Under the pieces are notes generated by a model. That model was not told the origin of the DNA. It made no database searches and saw only the letters and a program-made list of their open reading frames with translations. Positions 45,001-52,109 of a stretch of 52,109 nucleotides of DNA are shown one piece after another (position 1 is the stretch's first letter; each line of letters opens with the position of its first letter). Source of the stretch: Chitinophagales bacterium (lineage in GTDB: Bacteria; Bacteroidota; Bacteroidia; Chitinophagales; Chitinophagaceae); the NCBI GenBank assembly GCA_026931905.1, contig JAIXLB010000104.1:1-52109 (forward strand), written 5' to 3'. The translations under genes were made by a program, and so were the position numbers.

Positions 45001-45456
45001 TGGCTTTCCTGTAATGCCATAACTTTCGTGTAAACCTGTATTAAACCATTGTGGACTATTGGGTACACAACTTTGGTTTAAAATACTGTATGCTAACTCT
45101 TCGTAAAAAATTTGAGCATCTTTTTCTGTTTCAAAATAGCCATAACGTTCACCCCAAACTCTCCAACAATTAGCCATACGATGTGCAACTTGTTTTACAC
45201 TTGTTTCTCTTCCTAAAGACCCATCAGGCTGTGGCACACCCGCCTTACGAAAATATTTTTGAGCAAGAATATCTGTAGCAATTTGGCTCCATTGTTTTGG
45301 AACTTCTACATTATTCATTTCAAAAACTACTTCACCTGTAGGGTTTTTTATAACACTGGTACGATAGTCATACTCAAATTGATCATAAGGGCTAATGCCT
45401 TCTTTGGTAAATTTGCGACTGAACTGCAAGCGTTGTGTTTTTTTATTGTTAGCCAT
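42094..45456 (-). CDS. nrdJ: Adenosylcobalamin-dependent (class II) ribonucleotide reductase
   Basis: Reduces ribonucleotides to deoxyribonucleotides with a B12-generated radical, independent of oxygen. The 1120 residues have the large-RNR barrel: PHACFILSVND (substrate-site Cys), FKYGSGVGTNFSQIRGSGE, GGTTRRAAKMVCLDLDHPEV, NPCSEYMFLDNTACNLASIN, TTVIAPTGTIGLVMDCDTTG. A TSCPD region follows (SLMNCFAIAISVGLQFGVPL, FEPAGMVDHPNI), and a Cys-rich C-terminus (CNVCMHITVRSGTCYKCLNC) recycles the active site. It is the only RNR in the window and makes growth here depend on a cobalamin supply if no other RNR exists. No cobalamin riboswitch is seen upstream; two DnaA-box-like sites are. Confidence 0.95.
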   Translation of the reverse strand: MANNKKTQRLQFSRKFTKEGISPYDQFEYDYRTSVIKNPTGEVVFEMNNVEVPKQWSQIATDILAQKYFRKAGVPQPDGSLGRETSVKQVAHRMANCWRVWGERYGYFETEKDAQIFYEELAYSILNQSCVPNSPQWFNTGLHESYGITGKPQGHYYVDANDGVLKKSANAYERPQPHACFILSVNDDLVNDGGIMDLWIREARIFKYGSGVGTNFSQIRGSGEKLSGGGTSSGLMSFLKIGDRSAGAIKSGGTTRRAAKMVCLDLDHPEVLEFINWKVEEEKKVAALVAAGYDNSYEGEAYATVAGQNSNNSLRIPNEFFKVLEEDGDWELKARTDGRVMKKVPAREVWNKIAYAAWRCADPGTQYDTTINEWHTCPKGGRINASNPCSEYMFLDNTACNLASINLRKFFNEETNTIDVEGIEYISRLWTVVLEISVLMAQFPSKEVAQLSYDYRTLGLGFANLGTILMLSGIAYDSEKARAIAGAVTAIMTGTTYKTSAEMASFLGPFAKYKENASDMLRVMHNHRAAAYDAEEAYEELSIKPIGLKAKYCPEYLLTAATKAWDDAVQLGEKYGYRNAQTTVIAPTGTIGLVMDCDTTGVEPDFALVKFKKLSGGGYFKIINGAVPPALKNLGYAQNEIDAIIKYAVGAASFEGAPFINPQTLSEKGFTAEEINKLNSAAKSAFEIGFLFNKFTLGEPCLQRLGFNETAYNDWNFSLLEALGFSDDEIDAANNYVCGTMTVEGAPYLNEEHLPVFDCANKCGKKGERYIHAHGHIRMMAACQPFLSGAISKTINLPNEATVEEIADCYKMSWELGLKANALYRDGSKLSQPLSTKSDKKKKADNKDESEVVAEEQQTATSSSIVDLSTLSVEDLLEEVTKRMAASKDTKLKRQLSRIVERKSLPAKRRGFTQKAKINGQVIFLRTGEYDDATLGEIFIDLSKEGSTVRSLMNCFAIAISVGLQFGVPLEEFVEKFVFTRFEPAGMVDHPNIKTTTSLVDFVFRALAYEYLGRTDLVHVLDMPEVGNTGNDDESNFVQQNQLSNVHVVAPSANVTSSAAPQKLQRVAVKVETETGLDAVNAAAKNMQSDAPACNVCMHITVRSGTCYKCLNCGNSMGCS

Positions 45457-45803
45457 TGATAATAGAATTTATGGGTGGTTAATTAAGTAATTATTTTTGG
45501 TTTTTAAATGTGCCCAACCAAACAAATCTTTTTGTAAAGTGGCTAACGAAAATATCTTTGAAGAACTAAAATGCAAGATGTTATTAATTCACACACTGTG
45601 GAAAATATCGTGGATAAAACGCTTAATGCAAAGCAGGTTTGACTTTAAAAAGTTTCTCACATAAAGGCGTGAATTATTAAAAAATTTGTTTGGAATTTTA
45701 AAACATTTCCCATAAGTGTTTGAACGCTTTTCTAGTTTTCGAATAGAATACTTTACGAAAAGAAAATTTATTTGTGTTGAATGTAAATTGTTTGATGTGT
45801 TGC
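45457..45803. other. nrdJ upstream region
   Basis: 347 bases with no gene. It contains the two DnaA-box-like sites listed separately and an imperfect AT-rich repeat area; I see no riboswitch, no clear NrdR box and no terminator-like hairpin for the upstream isoprenoid-enzyme gene. Confidence 0.5.
45597..45617 (-). promoter_or_regulatory. Tandem DnaA-box-like sites upstream of nrdJ
   Basis: On the minus strand, TTATCCACG (45617-45609) and TTTTCCACA (45605-45597), each 8 of 9 to the TTATCCACA consensus, same orientation, three bases apart, about 140 bases before the nrdJ ATG. E. coli nrdAB is DnaA-regulated; the same here is conjecture. Confidence 0.35.
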
Positions 45804-46796
45804 TTATCTTAATTCAGCTAATGAGCATGCGTATTTTAGTAGCTTAAATTTATTGCTCCAAAATGCTAAATCTGTTACTAATTCTTTTCTAATAGGCTTA
45901 TCCCAATTCATGGGTTTGCCATATTTGTTTTCTGTGTTTTGTAAATGCTCCAATGCTACCAATGCAAAAGCATGTACACAAGCCATTCTTCTAATAGTTA
46001 TTAATTTATTGTCCTTAGAAGTGTTGCAGGCTAAAATGAGTTGATGCAGTTTAGCACACTCTCTTAAAAATATTTCTTTTGCCTGAGCTATACTTTCTGT
46101 TTTTCTTACTAAAGTATATACACCATCTTCTCTGTCTTTAAAAGCATCAAACAAATCATTTACAATTTGCCCTACATAACCACTTTGATAAATAAAAGCA
46201 TTGTCTTCAGGCAGCCATTCTTCATTCATAACACTTGCCCAAAGCAAAGAGCTATTGCCACATTTATTTTCTGATATGTATAAAATATCTTTTAGAGAAA
46301 TGTTTTCTTGTAATTGTTTAGAAGAAACAACTTGCCATTCTGTAGCTACTTTTAAAGCAGCTTTGTATTTTTCTGTAGGTTGCCAAATATTGTGCAACTC
46401 ATCTTCCAAAGCAAAAATTAATTGCACTTTTTGTGTTTGCAATTCTAAAGGTAATGTTCTGTCTAATACTTTAAAATAAGTTTCTTTATCCCAATTTTCT
46501 TCATCAATCAAATCATCATGTAGTGTAGCCATAGCAGATATAATTGCCATTCTTTTGGTTTCATCTGTGTTTAACCTTCTGCCTTTAATGCACAAATAAT
46601 TTTCACAGTTTACAATATGGTTAAAAAGAGGGTAATAAAATTTTACTTTTTTGTTTTCCTTATCAGATAAAGTGTAGTTAAGTGCCTTGCAATGCTTATC
46701 TACCATAGGTTTTAGGTAACATTTAATAAAGCTGAGTTGCTTATAGGCACTCATACCATAATCAGTAGCAAAATATCCTAATTGAAGAAAATTCAC
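45804..46796 (-). CDS. Class I isoprenoid synthase-like enzyme
   Basis: A 330-residue all-helical protein with the two metal-binding motifs of class I prenyl/terpene synthases: HDDLIDEE (Asp94, Asp95, Asp98) and NDLFDAFKDRED (Asn213, Asp214, Asp217, Lys220, Asp221), spaced about 120 residues apart as in the fold. It lacks the usual signatures of FPP synthase, squalene synthase or phytoene synthase. It resembles what is annotated in Bacteroidota as a class 1 isoprenoid biosynthesis enzyme. The start is a GTG at 46796, with a TATCTTGC box ending four bases before it. No other isoprenoid genes adjoin. Both metal sites intact suggests activity; the product is unknown. Confidence 0.72.
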   Translation of the reverse strand: MNFLQLGYFATDYGMSAYKQLSFIKCYLKPMVDKHCKALNYTLSDKENKKVKFYYPLFNHIVNCENYLCIKGRRLNTDETKRMAIISAMATLHDDLIDEENWDKETYFKVLDRTLPLELQTQKVQLIFALEDELHNIWQPTEKYKAALKVATEWQVVSSKQLQENISLKDILYISENKCGNSSLLWASVMNEEWLPEDNAFIYQSGYVGQIVNDLFDAFKDREDGVYTLVRKTESIAQAKEIFLRECAKLHQLILACNTSKDNKLITIRRMACVHAFALVALEHLQNTENKYGKPMNWDKPIRKELVTDLAFWSNKFKLLKYACSLAELR

Positions 46797-46800
46797 TGGT

Positions 46801-46808
46801 GCAAGATA
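46801..46808 (-). promoter_or_regulatory. -7-like box four bases from the isoprenoid-enzyme GTG
   Basis: Minus strand TATCTTGC, then ACCA, then GTG (46796-46794). This is the same box-to-start distance as at guaA and the SpoU gene. The last two bases deviate from TAnnTTTG. Confidence 0.4.
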
Positions 46809-46864
46809 GGAGTTTTGGTTTTTCTGTGGAGTGATTGGGGAAATTTAAAAACCTTTCAGGCTTT

Positions 46865-46965
46865 TTGTCATTTCGACGATAGGAGAAATCTGTTGGGCTT
46901 TTGTACTACTGCCAAACAGATACTTCCCTGAAAAATAGGGACAGGCATGCTGTTCAGTATGACAA
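46865..46965. repeat. Extragenic palindromic element
   Basis: About 100 bases with nested inverted repeats: TTGTCAT/ATGACAA at the ends (46865-46871, 46959-46965), ATCTGTT/AACAGAT inside (46888-46894, 46915-46921), and a small TCCCT/AGGGA hairpin (46925-46929, 46937-46941). It contains GTCATTTCGACGATAGGAGAAATCTG, quoted here as two parts GTCATTTCGACG and ATAGGAGAAATCTG, typical of dispersed intergenic repeats in Bacteroidota. No second copy was seen in the window. Confidence 0.55.
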
Positions 46966-48798
46966 TTACTCTACCACCAACTTTTCAACTCCCACATTCC
47001 CTTTACTGTCTTTTACCTGCACTATATACAAACCTTTTGCAAGCGTAGCAATATTTAGCTGAACATTATTTGCACCATTAAATGTTTTATACAAAACCAT
47101 TTTACCCGAATTATCTGTAACTCTTATCTCATTAATATTATTGCCGTTTATATAAACTCTGTCTTTTGCAGGATTTGGATAAATGTTGAAAGTTAGATGT
47201 TGGATGTTGTAAATTATTTGCACTATTTTACTATATGTATAGCTGCCATCTTTATCTATATTTTGCAGCCTGTAATAAACAGTTTTTGCATTTAGTTCTG
47301 CAATGTTATTATCTGTATAGCTGTATTTATTATCACCACTGCCTGCTGCATTTGTTTTACCAACAGTAGTAAACTCTGTGCCATTTTTACTTCTTTGAAT
47401 ATTAAAATGTGAAGTATTTATTTCATTAGCAGTTTGCCATTGCAAAAGAGTGTTGTTGTTTTGTTGTGTGGCACTAAAAGAAAGTATGTTTAAAGGAACG
47501 GTAACAGCAGCTAATTTTACTACCCAACAATCGCCATTTCCATGGTTACCAAAAACATCTCCATCATTGGAAATTGCATATCCTACAATTATATAACCAC
47601 CATCGTTAGTTGGTTGAGCATCTATTGCATAATCATTATTTGTACCACCCAAACATTTTTGCCATTCAATTATACCTGTACTGTCTAATTTTACTATCCA
47701 AGCATCACTCCCCCCATTATTCCCATATACATCTCCATTATTAATGGACGATGTACTTCCTGCAATAATATATCCTCCATCAGCAGTTAGTTGAACACTA
47801 TTTCCAAGTTCGCTTCCTGTACCACCCAAACATTTTTGCCATTGTATTGTACCAATATTGTTCAACTTTACTACCCAACAATCATATCCTGAATTTCCAT
47901 GATGTCCAGATACATCACCATTGATAGACTCAGTTACACCAACAACAATATATCCGCCATCATTGGTTTGCTGAACAAAATGAGCACCATCTGTATTACT
48001 ACCACCATAACACTTTTGCCATTCATTATTACCAACACTATCTATCTTTATTACCCAATAATCACTTTGTCCGTGATGATTAGAAAAATAAAAATTATTT
48101 GAATATGTAGCTCCTACAATAATATATCCTCCATCATTAGTTCGTTGTATATTGTAGACAAAATCACCGTCTGGGCTGCCATAAGTTTTTTGCCATTGCA
48201 ATACACCAGTACTATCTAACTTTACTACCCAAGCATCAGCTTGTCCATAATAATGTGTTATATCTCCATTTGACGAATTTATAACACCAGCAATAACATA
48301 CCCTCCATCAGTAGCTTGCACAATACTATATCCAAAATCATAACTCGTTCCACCTAAAGCTCTATCCCATTCAATATTTCCCACACTATCTAATTTAACA
48401 ACCCAATAATCATAATCTCCATGATGCCCTGTAATATTACTATCACTTGAATTAGTACGACCTACAAATATGTATCCTCCATCGGCAGTTATTTGAAAAT
48501 CTGCGGCTACATCATCACCTGAGCCACCCAAAACTTTTTGCCATTCAATAGTGCCTATATTATTTATTTTTATTACCCAGTAACCATTGCCTACTTGATT
48601 ATCTAATACATCACCATCGTTTGAATATGTTTGCCCACCAATTATATATCCTCCATCACTAGTTGGCTTAATACGATGCCCCCTATCTAAATTTGTTCCG
48701 CCCAAACATTTTTGCCATTGAATGGCAGGTGCTTGTGCCATTGATTGTTGTACAGCGAACAACACCAACATTAATATTATTTGAGTGCATTTGTTCAT
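46966..48798 (-). CDS. Secreted seven-repeat propeller protein with T9SS sorting domain
   Basis: A 610-residue exported protein. The signal peptide MNKCTQIILMLVLFAVQQSMA precedes seven tandem repeats of about 55-60 residues. Each has W-[QD]-[KR]-x-[LY]-G, then DGGYI[IV], then a WVVKLDS-like strand; for example IEWQKCLGGTNNDY and TNDGGYIIVGYAISNDGD. Seven copies would close a seven-bladed beta-propeller. After a short beta domain (about 450-530) comes the T9SS tail, FNIYPNPAKDRVYINGN to GNVGVEKLVVE. I chose the ATG at 48798 for the signal peptide; one at 48828 adds ten residues. The function is probably binding or adhesion, unproven. Confidence 0.85.
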   Translation of the reverse strand: MNKCTQIILMLVLFAVQQSMAQAPAIQWQKCLGGTNLDRGHRIKPTSDGGYIIGGQTYSNDGDVLDNQVGNGYWVIKINNIGTIEWQKVLGGSGDDVAADFQITADGGYIFVGRTNSSDSNITGHHGDYDYWVVKLDSVGNIEWDRALGGTSYDFGYSIVQATDGGYVIAGVINSSNGDITHYYGQADAWVVKLDSTGVLQWQKTYGSPDGDFVYNIQRTNDGGYIIVGATYSNNFYFSNHHGQSDYWVIKIDSVGNNEWQKCYGGSNTDGAHFVQQTNDGGYIVVGVTESINGDVSGHHGNSGYDCWVVKLNNIGTIQWQKCLGGTGSELGNSVQLTADGGYIIAGSTSSINNGDVYGNNGGSDAWIVKLDSTGIIEWQKCLGGTNNDYAIDAQPTNDGGYIIVGYAISNDGDVFGNHGNGDCWVVKLAAVTVPLNILSFSATQQNNNTLLQWQTANEINTSHFNIQRSKNGTEFTTVGKTNAAGSGDNKYSYTDNNIAELNAKTVYYRLQNIDKDGSYTYSKIVQIIYNIQHLTFNIYPNPAKDRVYINGNNINEIRVTDNSGKMVLYKTFNGANNVQLNIATLAKGLYIVQVKDSKGNVGVEKLVVE

Positions 48799-48914
48799 TC
48801 TATGTATTTCACAGAATGCAATGTACAATTTATTTTAAAAATATTTTTAGATTTAAACCAACTCAACAAGTGATGTTCTTACATACACATTTTTCTATAA
48901 TGTAAATAGCACTC

Positions 48915-48922
48915 TATCTTTG
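48915..48922 (+). promoter_or_regulatory. -7 box of the RlmI-like gene
   Basis: TATCTTTG, an exact TAnnTTTG match, ends eight bases before the ATG at 48931, giving a very short or no 5' leader. A T-rich stretch near 48890 may act as the -33 element. Confidence 0.58.
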
Positions 48923-48930
48923 CCCCCCTT

Positions 48931-50106
48931 ATGACAAAAGTATTTCTTAGAAAAAAAATTGCACATCGTATTGCTAATGGTCATCCATGGATATTTGGAA
49001 ATGAAGTAGAAAAAATTGATGGGGAAGTAAATGCTGGTGATATTGTAGAAGTGTATTATGCCGATAAAAAATTTTGTGGTTGTGGGTATATTAATCCTAA
49101 ATCTCAAATATTGGTTCGTTTACTCACAAGAAAAAAAGAAACCATAAACGAAGATTTTTTTTACAATAGAATTTTATCAGCTTGGAAATATCGCCAACAA
49201 ATAGGCTATACGGAAAACTGTCGTTTAATTTTTGGCGAAGCAGATGAAATGCCTGCATTGATTATTGATAAATTCAATGATTATTTTGTTATTCAAACAT
49301 TGGCTTATGGCATGGAGGTTTGGAAACCTGCTATTGTAAATGCTTTGCAAAAAATATTTAACCCCAAAGGCATTTATGAACGAAATGATGTGCCTGTACG
49401 TGAATTAGAAGGTTTGCCACAACAAAAAGGTTTTTTATCTACCCCGTTTGATACCAATATTATTATCAATGAAAATGGATTACAATTTCATGTAGATATT
49501 GAAAACGGACAAAAAACAGGTTATTTTTTAGATCAACAAGATAACAGACGTGCCATACAGCATATTGTAAAAGGTGCAGATGTGTTGGGTGCTTTTACTT
49601 ATACAGGAACTTTTGAAATTCATGCAGCACACTATGGTGCAAAATCTGTTTTAGGAATTGATATTAGCGAAAACGCCGTATCTAAAGCAAATCAAAATGC
49701 TCAATTAAATGGCTTAGAAAATATAGTTCACTTTGAAGCATTGAATGCTTTTGATGTATTAAAAGTTTGGGCTAAAGAAGGCAAACAATATGATGTTGTA
49801 ATGCTTGACCCACCTGCATTTACCAAAAGCAGAGCAACCATACAAAAAGCTATTACTGGTTATAAAGAAATTAATTTAAGGGGAATGAAATTGATAAAAA
49901 ATGGTGGCTTTTTGGTTACAAGCAGTTGCACCAATTTGGTTCAGCCTGAAATGTTTTTACACACCATAGAATTGGCAGCTAAAGATGCAGGTAAAAACCT
50001 GAAGCAAGTAGTATTTAATGCACAAGCAGCAGACCATCCCATAGTATGGGGAATGGAAAACACCAACTATTTAAAATTTTTAATTGTACAGGTTTGCGAT
50101 AAGTAA
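48931..50106 (+). CDS. RlmI-like 23S rRNA cytosine-C5 methyltransferase
   Basis: A 391-residue class I methyltransferase of the RlmI (YccW) family, which methylates C1962 of 23S rRNA. The N-terminal PUA-like domain (about 1-75) includes AHRIANGHPWIFGNEVEKID. Then come GIYERNDVPVRELEGL, ENGQKTGYFLDQQDNRRAI, motif I LGAFTYTGTFEIHAAHYGA, GIDISENAV, the NPPF-equivalent MLDPPAFTKSRA, and TSSCTNLV with the catalytic-type Cys. Length is normal. Which base it modifies here is inferred from the family. Confidence 0.9.
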   Translation: MTKVFLRKKIAHRIANGHPWIFGNEVEKIDGEVNAGDIVEVYYADKKFCGCGYINPKSQILVRLLTRKKETINEDFFYNRILSAWKYRQQIGYTENCRLIFGEADEMPALIIDKFNDYFVIQTLAYGMEVWKPAIVNALQKIFNPKGIYERNDVPVRELEGLPQQKGFLSTPFDTNIIINENGLQFHVDIENGQKTGYFLDQQDNRRAIQHIVKGADVLGAFTYTGTFEIHAAHYGAKSVLGIDISENAVSKANQNAQLNGLENIVHFEALNAFDVLKVWAKEGKQYDVVMLDPPAFTKSRATIQKAITGYKEINLRGMKLIKNGGFLVTSSCTNLVQPEMFLHTIELAAKDAGKNLKQVVFNAQAADHPIVWGMENTNYLKFLIVQVCDK

Positions 50107-50161
50107 AAGTTGGAATATTGGTAAAGAACAAAAAATTACAATCGTATTTTCTATTTCAAAC

Positions 50162-50191
50162 TTTGTAGAATATTTTATTCCACTACATTTG
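50162..50191 (+). promoter_or_regulatory. Promoter of the NrnA-like gene
   Basis: TTTG (50162-50165), 18-base spacer, TACATTTG (50184-50191), both matching the Bacteroidota consensus. The ATG is 13 bases further on. Confidence 0.7.
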
Positions 50192-50204
50192 CCAACATTT
50201 TATT

Positions 50205-51212
50205 ATGCAGCAAATTCAAGACTTTTTTTCACAGTTAAATAACCCAACTCAGGTTGTTATTGTTACACATCAAAAACCTGATGGAGATGCTATGGGCAGT
50301 TCATTAGGCTTGTATCATTTTTTAATACAATTAGGTCATCAGGTACAAGTTATTTCGCCTACCAACTGGGCTAATTTTTTAGATTGGATGCCTGCTGCAA
50401 ATAAAGTATTAGACTTTGAAAATAATAAAGAAAAAGCTATACAATTAATTGAAAATGCCAACATTATTTTCTGTTTAGATTTTAATGTTTTGCATAGAAC
50501 AAAACATGTAGCCCCTTATTTAGAAAAAGCTACTTGTACAAAAATTTTAATAGACCATCATCAAGAACCACAAACAGATACTTTTAATTTTGGCATAAGT
50601 AATACTGCCAAAAGCAGCACTTGCGAAATGGTGTATGATTTTATTGTAGATAGTGGAAATGCTGATAAAATAAATGTAGCTATTACTACTTGTTTATACA
50701 CAGGAGCCATGACAGATACTGGTTCATTTCGTTTTCCATCAACTACTGCATCGGTACATAAAATGATTGCTCATTTTAAAGAAATTGGGTTACAGCACAC
50801 ACCCATTCATGAACATATTTATGATAATTTTTCAGAAAATCGGTTACGTTTTATAGGTTTTGTTTTATCGAACAGAATGGAAGTTTTATATGAATACAAT
50901 ACGGCTATCATGTATGTTTATAAACAAGATTTACAGAAGTATAAAATAAAAACTGGCGATACAGAAGGATTGGTAAATTATTTATTAACCATTGAAGGCA
51001 TTAGGTTTGCAGCAATTGTGATAGATAGGGATGAAGAAAGAAAATGGAGTTTTAGAAGCAAAGGAAATTTTGATGTAAATACTTTTGCAAGATTACATTT
51101 TGAAGGTGGTGGGCATTTTAATGCTTCTGGAGGAAGAAGTGATGAAACAGTAGATAGTACTGTACTAAAATTTAAAAACGTTTTAAAACAATACGAACAA
51201 CAATTACAATAA
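50205..51212 (+). CDS. nrnA: DHH/DHHA1 phosphodiesterase (NrnA-like nanoRNase/pAp phosphatase)
   Basis: Degrades short RNA oligomers and/or pAp, or cyclic dinucleotide products, as a cytosolic Mn-dependent enzyme. The 335 residues contain THQKPDGDAMGSSLGLYHFL (motif I), CLDFNVLHR (II), ILIDHHQEP (the DHH motif), MTDTGSFRFP (IV), and the DHHA1 motif GGGHFNASGGRSDE near the C-terminus. Every catalytic motif is present. It has its own promoter and is followed 12 bases later by the FKBP lipoprotein gene. Confidence 0.93.
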   Translation: MQQIQDFFSQLNNPTQVVIVTHQKPDGDAMGSSLGLYHFLIQLGHQVQVISPTNWANFLDWMPAANKVLDFENNKEKAIQLIENANIIFCLDFNVLHRTKHVAPYLEKATCTKILIDHHQEPQTDTFNFGISNTAKSSTCEMVYDFIVDSGNADKINVAITTCLYTGAMTDTGSFRFPSTTASVHKMIAHFKEIGLQHTPIHEHIYDNFSENRLRFIGFVLSNRMEVLYEYNTAIMYVYKQDLQKYKIKTGDTEGLVNYLLTIEGIRFAAIVIDRDEERKWSFRSKGNFDVNTFARLHFEGGGHFNASGGRSDETVDSTVLKFKNVLKQYEQQLQ

Positions 51213-51224
51213 AATAAACAAAAC

Positions 51225-52109
51225 ATGAAAAAACTTTTGGCAATTACAGTAGCTGCAACAATGCTTTTTACTGCCTGTAACAGTTACCAAAAAACACCAT
51301 CGGGAATGCCTTATAAAATAACTAAAGGTCCAAGAAAACAAAAGTTAGCCAATGGGCAATATTTGAAAATGAATTTTGAGTATAAACTTAAAGATAGTGT
51401 TATAAGCAGTACTTATGGGCATATTCCTATTTATTTTCAAATAGATACTACACGCAATAGTGCTTATAGCTTTGCAGAAGTAATGACTGATTGTTATGTA
51501 GGTGATAGATTGGATTGTACTTTAAGCATTGATAGCATGGTTAAGAAAGGAGTTTTAATGTATAACCCTATTTTTAAGAAAGGCGATTTTATAACTTGTA
51601 AAGTAGAATTTTTAAAAATATTTACCGATGAAGCTGAACAAGAAAAAGATTTTCAGCAAGAACTTACAGCCGAAAAACAAAGAGAAGATAAAGGGGTAAA
51701 AGATTATGCAGCTAAGAAAAAATACCAACCCATTTATACACCCAATGGCGTTGGTGTAGTTATAGAAACAGTAGGAGATACCACTGCAAAAATTATAGCA
51801 GGAAAAGAAGCAGCAATTTATTATACTGGTAGATTAATGAACAATGAAAAAGAATTTGACAGCAATATTAAAAATGGCGTTAAAGGCGAAGTTTTTAATT
51901 TTGTAGTAGATTCCAAATCAACCATACCTGGCTTTGAAGAAGGCTTAAAATATTTTGCAAAAGGCGGTAAAGGAAAATTATTAATTCCTGCAACACAAGC
52001 TTATGGAGCACAAGGTTCTGCACCTGTTATTCCTCCTTATTCCAATTTAATTTTTGAAGTTGAAATTGCAGATGTAAAAGATGCACCTAAACAAGTAACA
52101 CCTCCAACA
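51225..52109 (+). CDS. FKBP-type peptidyl-prolyl isomerase lipoprotein, 3' end beyond the window
   Basis: 295 codons are open from the ATG at 51225 to the window edge. The signal MKKLLAITVAATMLFTAC makes it a lipoprotein (Cys18). Residues about 35-135 form a first FKBP-like domain that lacks most conserved ligand residues. Residues about 170-285 form a proper FKBP domain: AAIYYTGRLMNNEKEFDSN, FVVDSKSTIPGFEEGLKYFA, KGKLLIPATQAYGAQG and PPYSNLIFEVEI. It should fold envelope proteins in the periplasm. It is in the nrnA operon. The C-terminus beyond residue 295 cannot be seen. Confidence 0.92.
   Translation, partial: MKKLLAITVAATMLFTACNSYQKTPSGMPYKITKGPRKQKLANGQYLKMNFEYKLKDSVISSTYGHIPIYFQIDTTRNSAYSFAEVMTDCYVGDRLDCTLSIDSMVKKGVLMYNPIFKKGDFITCKVEFLKIFTDEAEQEKDFQQELTAEKQREDKGVKDYAAKKKYQPIYTPNGVGVVIETVGDTTAKIIAGKEAAIYYTGRLMNNEKEFDSNIKNGVKGEVFNFVVDSKSTIPGFEEGLKYFAKGGKGKLLIPATQAYGAQGSAPVIPPYSNLIFEVEIADVKDAPKQVTPPT

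Noticed and set aside
45457..45803. Cobalamin riboswitch controlling nrdJ
   Set aside because: The short AGCCAC on the minus strand is not accompanied by the rest of the conserved B12-box or stem pattern.

Overview
This is a strongly AT-rich chromosomal window that looks like a Bacteroidota genome, most probably the Chitinophagaceae/Chitinophagia side. The main clues are two secreted proteins with type IX secretion (Por) C-terminal sorting domains, Bacteroidota-type -7 boxes (TAnnTTTG) in front of many genes, and small families typical of the phylum (DUF3276, DUF2795, DUF3127, DUF3347). A futalosine-pathway MqnE and a TamB-like giant fit as well. Most of the window is ordinary housekeeping sequence. 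I saw no rRNA, tRNA, CRISPR array, insertion sequence or prophage.

Layout. 1-6200: partial malQ (minus), a MacB/FtsX-type permease, tsaD, a bidirectional terminator, ahcY (minus), and a divergent Lrp/AsnC regulator. 6200-9636: the one clearly accessory region. It holds a HincII-like restriction endonuclease, an N6-adenine methyltransferase that lacks its C-terminal target-recognition part, and between them a HARE-HTH/PD-(D/E)XK protein. The island appears to sit inside a broken fic gene: the Fic N-terminal reading is interrupted near 6494 and resumes near 9258. RelE-like and XRE-like fragments lie on its right. 9637-15869: guaA, a periplasmic-binding-protein-like secreted protein, a nucleoside phosphorylase, a SpoU/TrmH RNA methyltransferase, mqnE and a DUF3347 lipoprotein. 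15948-17065: DUF2795 protein and an NlpC/P60 lipoprotein (both minus).

17225-25185: a YVTN-type beta-propeller, dnaE, a small membrane protein, a methyltransferase, and the two alpha-part genes of a proton-translocating transhydrogenase whose beta gene (pntB) is not next door. 25218-31785: dnaA, a two-gene 5'-nucleotidase split into catalytic and C-terminal domains, DUF3127, a GT39-like membrane glycosyltransferase, truB and DUF3276. 32011-38287: a 1.6-kresidue TamB-like protein that seems to begin at a CTG codon, and a CapK/PaaK-like adenylate-forming enzyme. 38430-48798 (all minus): a secreted PHP-domain protein with three FN3-like repeats, class II (B12-dependent) ribonucleotide reductase, an orphan class I isoprenoid synthase-like enzyme, and a secreted seven-repeat propeller. 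48931-52109: RlmI-type rRNA methyltransferase, an NrnA-type DHH phosphodiesterase and a partial FKBP lipoprotein.

Functionally the window mixes replication and nucleotide supply (dnaE, dnaA, nrdJ, guaA, nucleoside phosphorylase, 5'-nucleotidase), RNA modification (tsaD, truB, RlmI, SpoU), the methyl cycle (ahcY) and envelope/secretion genes. The best candidate for unusual biology is the rearranged HincII-type island: an apparently intact restriction enzyme paired with an apparently incomplete methyltransferase and an extra methylation-associated nuclease. All similarity statements are from memory of families and visible motifs; no search was run.
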